From GWE2-42-39 sp963668595 (GTDB taxonomy: Bacteria; Bacteroidota; Bacteroidia; Bacteroidales; Prolixibacteraceae), in NCBI GenBank assembly GCA_963668595.1, contig OY764876.1, positions 3,968,001 to 4,032,000 of the forward strand: 64,000 bases of DNA, in the 5' to 3' direction. The notes under the pieces are model-generated. The model did not search any database and had not been told where the DNA came from. It was given only the letters and a program-made list of their open reading frames with translations. Both the position numbers and the translations under genes were made by a program. Position 1 is the stretch's first letter; every line of letters starts with the position of its first letter. Below, piece after piece: positions 58,659 to 64,000 of this stretch.

Positions 58659-59897
58659 TTATAATTTCTTAAGCACTACAGTTGCGTTGTGTCCTCCAAA
58701 TCCGAAAGTATTACTTATTGCAACCCGAATGTCGCGCTTTTTAGCTACATTGAATGTGTAGTCAAGAGGAGCAATTTCTGGATCGTCAGTAAAATGGTTT
58801 ATGGTTGGAGGGATGATTCCATCACGAAGCGCGAGAATCGATGCAATAGCTTCAACAGCACCAGCAGCACCCAGTAGGTGGCCTGTCATTGATTTGGTTG
58901 CACTAATACTCAACTTGTACGCATGATCGCCAAAGCATTTCAGAATTGCCTTTGGTTCGGCAATGTCTCCGAGTGGAGTTGAAGTTCCATGAACATTGAT
59001 GTAGTCCACCTCTTCAGGTTTTATGCCTGCATCTTCGAGTGCCCAGTTCATCACCAGTGCTGCACCTCCTGCTTCCGGATCGGGAGCTGTCATGTGGTAC
59101 GCATCGGCTGACATACCGCCACCAGCGATTTCAGCATAAATTTTGGCGCCGCGTTTTACGGCATGTTCATATTCTTCGAGAATTAAAGCCCCGGAACCTT
59201 CTCCCATTACAAATCCGTCACGATCTAAGTCGAATGGACGTGATGCTGTTGCAGGATCATCGTTTCGGGTTGAAATAGCCTTCATGGAGTTAAAACCGCT
59301 AATCCCTGCCGGATTCACAGCTGCTTCCGAACCTCCGGTAATGAAGACATCAGCTTTACCCATGCGAATATAGTTCATCGCTTCGATGATTGCATGAGAA
59401 GCGGATGCACAAGCAGTAACCGTTGTGAAGTTAGGGCCTCTGAATCCGTAGCGGATAGAGATTAAACCTCCGGCAATGTTGGCAATCATTTTCGGGATGA
59501 AAAACGGAGAGAACCGTGGTTTCTCAGGGTCGAAACTCTGAGCTTCTTCATAAAATGTCTGAAGCCCGCCAATTCCTGCTCCCCAGATTACCCCAGCCCG
59601 ATCTTTATTCATGGACTCCAGATCCAAACCTGAATCTTCAACAGCTTGCGCTACCGCAGCAAAAGCATAAAGAGTGTAGGGGTCGTGCTTACGCACTTCT
59701 TTTTTCTCCACATACATCTCCGGATTAAAATCTTTTACTTCGCAGGCAAACTGGGTTTTGTGTCCAGTGGCATCGAACCTTTTAATGGGACCGGCTCCGC
59801 TAACTCCGTTTTGGAGTCCGTCCCAAAAAGTTTCGACAGAATTACCAAGCGGGTTAATGGTCCCAAGACCGGTAACAACTACCCGTTTAAATTCCAT
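58659..59897 (-). CDS. fabF: Beta-ketoacyl-ACP synthase II
   Basis: This 412-residue condensing enzyme of fatty-acid synthesis has the catalytic triad in TACASASHAIIEA (Cys), NVHGTSTPLGD (His) and MTGHLLGAAGAVE (His). The dimer is typical of KAS II. It lies 14 bp downstream of acpP, so acpP-fabF-rnc is one transcript. Confidence 0.97.
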   Translation of the reverse strand: MEFKRVVVTGLGTINPLGNSVETFWDGLQNGVSGAGPIKRFDATGHKTQFACEVKDFNPEMYVEKKEVRKHDPYTLYAFAAVAQAVEDSGLDLESMNKDRAGVIWGAGIGGLQTFYEEAQSFDPEKPRFSPFFIPKMIANIAGGLISIRYGFRGPNFTTVTACASASHAIIEAMNYIRMGKADVFITGGSEAAVNPAGISGFNSMKAISTRNDDPATASRPFDLDRDGFVMGEGSGALILEEYEHAVKRGAKIYAEIAGGGMSADAYHMTAPDPEAGGAALVMNWALEDAGIKPEEVDYINVHGTSTPLGDIAEPKAILKCFGDHAYKLSISATKSMTGHLLGAAGAVEAIASILALRDGIIPPTINHFTDDPEIAPLDYTFNVAKKRDIRVAISNTFGFGGHNATVVLKKL

Positions 59898-59911
59898 AAT
59901 TAGATATTAGA

Positions 59912-60148
59912 TTACTTTAAGTTTGCTTCGATGTGTGCGATAGCTTCGCCTACAGTAGAAATCTTTTCAGCTTGGTCGTCCGGAATAGCCAAATCGAATT
60001 CTTTTTCGAATTCCATAATTAACTCAACAGTGTCAAGTGAATCGGCACCAAGATCGTTTGTGAATGATGCTTCGTTTGTAACTTCACTTTCATCAACACC
60101 TAATTTGTCAACAATAATTGCTTTTACTTTAGCTGCTACGTCAGACAT
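59912..60148 (-). CDS. acpP: Acyl carrier protein
   Basis: This 78-residue carrier of fatty-acid intermediates has the phosphopantetheine attachment Ser in DLGADSLDTVELIMEFE. The charge pattern is strongly acidic, as expected. It is the first gene of the acpP-fabF-rnc operon. Confidence 0.98.
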   Translation of the reverse strand: MSDVAAKVKAIIVDKLGVDESEVTNEASFTNDLGADSLDTVELIMEFEKEFDLAIPDDQAEKISTVGEAIAHIEANLK

Positions 60149-60194
60149 AGTTCTAATTTTTGGTTAATATTCAATTTGTTTCAAAAAATTCGGT

Positions 60195-60228
60195 GCAAAG
60201 TAATAAATTTACACCTGATATTTCAAAA
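60195..60228 (-). promoter_or_regulatory. Promoter of the acpP-fabF-rnc operon
   Basis: On the minus strand TTTG and TTACTTTGC are separated by 20 nt, close to the Bacteroidota consensus with one mismatch. A TATATTTG on the plus strand (60281-60288) could serve the divergent purN. Confidence 0.5.
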
Positions 60229-60335
60229 TAAAATTGAAATATTGTGTTTATTTGAATCGCTAAAAAATGTTAAACCGCACTATATTTGAATAATTTATTC
60301 GAATATTCAAGAGCTTTTTTGTAATTTAATTCTGA

Positions 60336-60899
60336 ATGAAACGAATAGCTATTTTTGCATCTGGATCGGGGTCGAATGCACAGCGAATTATTGAGTATTT
60401 CGATAGGAATAAGGTAATTGTGGTGGATTCACTGTGGTCGAACAGGGAAGATGCTTATGCCTTAATTAGGGCAGAACGGATGGGAATTGAAACATTTACT
60501 TTTGACAGGGAAACCTTTTATCACAGTAATGATATTATTGATGCGCTGGAAGAACGAAAAATTGATTTGATCGTTTTGGCTGGCTTTCTTTGGCTGGTTC
60601 CTCCTTTTATGACCGAGTTATTCCCTATTATTAATATACATCCGGCCCTTTTGCCTCGCTATGGCGGAAAAGGAATGTATGGAATGAACGTGCATAAAGC
60701 AGTAGTAGCTCATAAAGATAAAGTTACCGGAATTACCATTCATCATGTGAACGACCGTTATGACGATGGGGATATTATTTTTCAGGCAGAGTGTGAAGTG
60801 GCGACCGGAGATAGCGCTGAGCAGGTAGCGGAAAAAGTACATCAACTTGAATTTGAACACTACCCAAGAGTTATAGAGGAAGTATTGGAAGAACTCTAG
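60336..60899 (+). CDS. purN: Phosphoribosylglycinamide formyltransferase
   Basis: This 187-residue enzyme transfers formyl from 10-formyl-THF to GAR in purine synthesis. Motifs: FASGSGSNAQRI at the start, the catalytic Asn/His in NIHPALLPRYGGKGMYG and the Asp region in YDDGDIIFQAE. Length is normal. Its ATG overlaps an ATTCA/TGAAT inverted repeat (arms 23 nt apart). A strong terminator follows. Confidence 0.95.
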   Translation: MKRIAIFASGSGSNAQRIIEYFDRNKVIVVDSLWSNREDAYALIRAERMGIETFTFDRETFYHSNDIIDALEERKIDLIVLAGFLWLVPPFMTELFPIINIHPALLPRYGGKGMYGMNVHKAVVAHKDKVTGITIHHVNDRYDDGDIIFQAECEVATGDSAEQVAEKVHQLEFEHYPRVIEEVLEEL

Positions 60900-60924
60900 C
60901 TTTTTCTGAAAAAGAGAATAAAAG

Positions 60925-60969
60925 TATCCCGCAGCACCAATATTTCTTTGGCCTGCGGGATATTTTTTT
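60925..60969 (+). terminator. Terminator after purN
   Basis: TATCCCGCAG pairs with CTGCGGGATA around an 18-nt loop, followed by seven T. Confidence 0.85.
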
Positions 60970-61122
60970 ATTCCGGATGCAGGAAAGTGTGTTTTGCGTG
61001 CAGTTCAATCTAAAAATTGAGAAATTTCGACCTGTATGTAACTTTTCTTTTCTTAAATTTGACAGCACACATCGGCATAGTTGTCGTTCAGTGTATCAGT
61101 TGTTAACCTAAATCAAACTACA

Positions 61123-62490
61123 ATGAAAAAAACTGTTTTATGCTTGTCGCTTATTGTTGCGTTCAGCTTTTCTTTTGCTCAACCTAAAAAGCTCTCGACG
61201 GAAACCGAAGCTCAGAAAAAAGAACGAATGGCCTGGTGGACTAACGATCGTTTCGGAATGTTTATTCACTGGGGACTTTATGCATTACCTGCCCGACACG
61301 AGTGGGTGAAAAAAAATGAACGGCTGACCAACGAACAATACCAAAAGTATTTCGATCATTTCAATCCCGATCTGTATAATCCGAAAGAATGGGCCAAAAA
61401 AGCCAAAGATGCAGGGATGAAATATGTTGTTTTAACCACCAAACATCACGAAGGTTTTTGTTTGTTCGATTCGAAATATACCGATTACAAAGCAACAAAT
61501 ACTCCTTGTGGAAAGGATTTGATAAAAGAATATGTTGACGCATTGCGTGCAGAAGGTCTCAAAATCGGATTTTATTATTCGCTTATCGATTGGCATCACC
61601 CCCACTTTACTATTGACCGGGTTCACCCACAAAGTGCTTCTTCTTCTGATCAATATAAAGAATTGAATAAAGGTCGTGATATGTCGGTTTATCGTGAGTA
61701 CCTGCACAATCAGGTACGCGAGTTGTTGACAAACTATGGAAAAATTGATGTGCTCTGGCTCGATTTTTCATATCCGGGAGAGAATGGGAAAGGCCATGAT
61801 GATTGGGATTCGAAAAAACTTTTGAAGATGGTTCGCGAATTACAGCCCGGCATCCTGATTAATGATCGTTTAGATTTGAAAGAATATGAAGATGGTTGGG
61901 ATTTTACTACTCCTGAACAATTTAAAGTAGCAAAATGGCCTGAGGTGAATGGCAAACGTGTACCCTGGGAAACTTGTCAGACGTTTAGCGGATCATGGGG
62001 CTATTATCGCGATGAATACACCTGGAAAGATACCAAACAGTTATTGGTCCTGTTGATTGAGTCGGTGAGCAAAGGGGGCAATTTATTGCTGAATGTGGGC
62101 CCAACTGCTCGTGGTGTATTTGACGAACGGGCTAATTCTGCTCTGGAGTCAATGGGTGAATGGATGAAATACAATAATCGTTCTATTTATGGTTGTACCG
62201 AAGCACCGTCAGAATTTAAAGCCCCGGATCATAGTTTACTTACCTATAATCCTGCCACTAATCGTTTGTATGTTCACTTGCTCGATTATCCATTACAAAA
62301 CTATACACTACCTGGTTACAAAGGGAAAGTGAAATATGCACAGTTTTTACATGATGCATCTGAGATTCATATTGGAGAACGGAGTGGTCACTGGCTGAAG
62401 GAAGATGAAGATGCCAATGATTTGAATTTACGTTTACCTGTTACGAAACCAAATGTGGAAATACCGGTAATTGAATTATTTTTGGAGTGA
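61123..62490 (+). CDS. Exported alpha-L-fucosidase (GH29)
   Basis: This 455-residue enzyme starts with a signal peptide (MKKTVLCLSLIVAFSFSFA). It has the GH29 barrel with FGMFIHWGLYALPARHEW, TTKHHEGFCLFDSKYTDY and the catalytic nucleophile Asp in IDVLWLDFSYPG. It releases fucose from glycans, matching the fucose permease at the start of the window, though they are not linked. The ATG at 61123 is chosen because the signal begins there. The next gene follows after 47 bp. Confidence 0.93.
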   Translation: MKKTVLCLSLIVAFSFSFAQPKKLSTETEAQKKERMAWWTNDRFGMFIHWGLYALPARHEWVKKNERLTNEQYQKYFDHFNPDLYNPKEWAKKAKDAGMKYVVLTTKHHEGFCLFDSKYTDYKATNTPCGKDLIKEYVDALRAEGLKIGFYYSLIDWHHPHFTIDRVHPQSASSSDQYKELNKGRDMSVYREYLHNQVRELLTNYGKIDVLWLDFSYPGENGKGHDDWDSKKLLKMVRELQPGILINDRLDLKEYEDGWDFTTPEQFKVAKWPEVNGKRVPWETCQTFSGSWGYYRDEYTWKDTKQLLVLLIESVSKGGNLLLNVGPTARGVFDERANSALESMGEWMKYNNRSIYGCTEAPSEFKAPDHSLLTYNPATNRLYVHLLDYPLQNYTLPGYKGKVKYAQFLHDASEIHIGERSGHWLKEDEDANDLNLRLPVTKPNVEIPVIELFLE

Positions 62491-62537
62491 GTTTAAACCA
62501 TTTTCATACTAAATCTATTTTAATAATCTTAATTACC

Positions 62538-63374
62538 ATGAGTAAAATCGTTACGACACTGTTGTTTGCATTGTTGTTTTCTTTTTCAATGCAGGCGCAG
62601 CAGACCGAGCGTCCGGGGCCGCAGCCAGCACCGGAAACCGGAGAGAAATTTAAGGTAGGCATGGCCGGTTACACCTTCGCAAAATTCGATTTGGACAAAA
62701 CCCTTGAAACCATGAAGCGTGCCGATGTACACTACCTTTGCATCAAGGATTTTCATTTGCCATTTAAAAGTACCGATGCCGAAATTGCTGCTTTTCATGC
62801 TAAACTGAAAGAAAATGGCGTGACAGGTTATGCTGTGGGGCCGATTTACATGAAAACCGAAGCGGAGGTGGATAATGCTTTTGAATATGCCCGGCGAGTA
62901 GGGGTGAAGTTGATTGTGGGCGTTCCAAATTATGAGTTGTTGCCGTACGTTGACAAAAAAGTGAAGGAATACGGGTTCAATTATGCGATTCATTTACACG
63001 GACCGGATATTAAAATTTATCCTGATGCTGAAGATGTGTGGAATCACGTAAAAGATTTGGATCCTCGTATTGGGATGTGTCTGGATATTGGTCACGATAC
63101 CCGCAATGGAAAAGATCCGGTTGCTGACTTGAAAAAATATCAAACCCGTGTGTTCGATATTCATATTAAGGATGTTACCGGCACAACCAAATTGGGCTAT
63201 TCATTAGAAGTTGGTCGTGGTGTTATCGATTTTCCGGCTTTTGTGAAAATGCTTCGGAAGGTTGGTTACAGCGGAGTTTGTAGTCTGGAACACGAAAAAG
63301 ATATGGATAATCCGTTTATGGGTATTGCTGAGTCGATAGGATACTTTCGGGGAATTATCGAAGCTACGAAGTAA
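62538..63374 (+). CDS. Exported sugar phosphate isomerase/epimerase-like TIM-barrel protein
   Basis: This 278-residue protein begins with a signal peptide (MSKIVTTLLFALLFSFSMQA). It has a xylose-isomerase-like barrel with metal-binding residues in IGMCLDIGHDTRNG (Asp/His), VFDIHIKDV (His) and CSLEHEKDM (Glu). Such proteins in Bacteroidota act on sugars or inositols; the substrate is not known. It is probably co-transcribed with the fucosidase. The ATG at 62538 is chosen over the upstream frame start at 62487, which overlaps the fucosidase. Confidence 0.85.
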   Translation: MSKIVTTLLFALLFSFSMQAQQTERPGPQPAPETGEKFKVGMAGYTFAKFDLDKTLETMKRADVHYLCIKDFHLPFKSTDAEIAAFHAKLKENGVTGYAVGPIYMKTEAEVDNAFEYARRVGVKLIVGVPNYELLPYVDKKVKEYGFNYAIHLHGPDIKIYPDAEDVWNHVKDLDPRIGMCLDIGHDTRNGKDPVADLKKYQTRVFDIHIKDVTGTTKLGYSLEVGRGVIDFPAFVKMLRKVGYSGVCSLEHEKDMDNPFMGIAESIGYFRGIIEATK

Positions 63375-63400
63375 AAAAGTAATTTTCAGAAAAAAAATAG

Positions 63401-63436
63401 AAAAGGCTGCATCCAAAATGGAATGCAGCCTTTTTT
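63401..63436. terminator. Bidirectional terminator between convergent sugar isomerase and gdhA genes
   Basis: AAAAGGCTGCAT pairs with ATGCAGCCTTTT around a short loop, with T runs on both strands. Confidence 0.9.
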
Positions 63437-63466
63437 CGCTATTTATGTACTGACTGAATGAATATC

Positions 63467-64000
63467 CTATACATATCCCTGGGCAATCATTGCATCGGCA
63501 ACTTTTACGAAACCACCAATGTTGGCGCCCATTACATAATTAACATAGCCATCGTTTTGCGTGCCGTATTTAACACACATTGCATGAATATTTTTCATGA
63601 TGGTATGCAACCGTTCGTCCACTTCTTCTCGCGACCAGTTTAAGCGCATACTGTTTTGTGTCATTTCCAGACCCGATACAGCAACCCCTCCTGCATTAGC
63701 AGCTTTGCCCGGGGCAAAGAAGATTTTTTCGCGGGTGAAGAATTTTACTGCCGCTTCGGTACATCCCATGTTTGAAGTTTCTACAACGAATTTACATCCG
63801 TTTGCAGCCAGCTTTTCTGCATCGTCAATATCCAGTTCGTTCTGAATTGCACACGGGAAAGCCATGTCAACTTTCACTTCCCATGGTTTTTGGCCCGGAT
63901 AGAAAGTAGCATTCGGGAAACGTTCGGCATACGGAGCAACTATGTCGTTGTTCGATGAACGAAGTTCGAGCATATAGTCCCATTTCTCTTCGGTACCCAC
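63467..64000 (-). CDS. gdhA: Glutamate dehydrogenase, C-terminal part (cut by window edge)
   Basis: The frame is open to the window end, so this is the last ~177 residues. Typical NADP-glutamate dehydrogenase sequences are present: PWEVKVDMAFPCAIQNELD, VVETSNMGCTEAAV, FAPGKAANAGGVAVSGLEMT, and the C-terminal VMGANIGGFVKVADAMI. The enzyme interconverts glutamate and 2-oxoglutarate with ammonia. The N-terminal half lies outside the window. Confidence 0.93.
   Translation of the reverse strand: MGTEEKWDYMLELRSSNNDIVAPYAERFPNATFYPGQKPWEVKVDMAFPCAIQNELDIDDAEKLAANGCKFVVETSNMGCTEAAVKFFTREKIFFAPGKAANAGGVAVSGLEMTQNSMRLNWSREEVDERLHTIMKNIHAMCVKYGTQNDGYVNYVMGANIGGFVKVADAMIAQGYV

Overview
The window reads as a chromosome segment of a Bacteroidota bacterium, probably a Bacteroidales/Marinilabiliales-type lineage (moderate confidence). 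Supporting signs are the TAnnTTTG promoter -7 element in front of many genes, LytTR and RprXY-like two-component pairs, an ExbB/ExbD/ExbD cluster, a sigma-54 regulator-lptE-TPR-secG run, DUF6048/DUF6452-type genes, and a GG-leader natural-product precursor of the Bacteroidales type. Both ends are cut inside genes: fucP on the left and gdhA on the right.

Layout. 1-13.8 kb is ordinary core: fucose permease, tatD, type I asparaginase, tRNA-Ser(GGA), an energy-transducing ExbB/D cluster, a sugar epimerase, a duplicated LAB_N-domain membrane protein, a LytTR/LytS-like pair, lepA, an esterase and a GntP permease. 13.9-27.1 kb is accessory DNA. 27.1-64 kb is again mostly core: cutC, glycosylasparaginase, queG, M23 peptidase, aminopeptidase P, kdsB, the lptE-secG operon, cytidine deaminase, glucosaminidase, a POT transporter, NAD(P)HX repair, pruA, divIC, mnmA, rprXY, rnc-fabF-acpP, purN, an alpha-L-fucosidase and a sugar isomerase-like protein. 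One FRG-domain gene (44.2-45.7 kb) is the only clearly accessory gene there.

The most interesting region is 15.2-25.6 kb. It looks like an integron-like mobile gene-cassette array built on a Xer-like tyrosine recombinase, not a classical IntI. A recombinase gene on the minus strand is followed immediately downstream by a hairpin and a GTTAGGC site. Then come six co-directional units of one to three compact genes. Five attC-like imperfect palindromes of 75-133 bp separate them. Each palindrome is bounded by 7-mers resembling the integron R boxes (RYYYAAC / GTTRRRY), and their stems covary between copies. Cassette genes begin 26-95 bp after a GTT box and end 0-53 bp before the next palindrome. 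Cargo includes a putative AbiC-like phage-abortive-infection protein, a Ser/Thr protein kinase paired with a small RuvC/actin-fold-like protein, and several unknown proteins. Two near-identical 1685-bp IS1182-like elements have each inserted into the same place in two different attC-like sites, with the same ACGG target duplication.

Next to the array (25.7-27.4 kb) are signs of rearrangement: a ~0.5-kb duplication carrying a decayed cutC 3' end, fused to a remnant of a SnoaL-like gene, plus an orphan GG-leader peptide gene. Outside the array, short structured intergenic elements recur. They include palindromes with an 11-nt loop and ~100-bp hairpin-rich leaders that end in an inverted repeat overlapping the start codon. 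A candidate small RNA lies upstream of rnc on the opposite strand.
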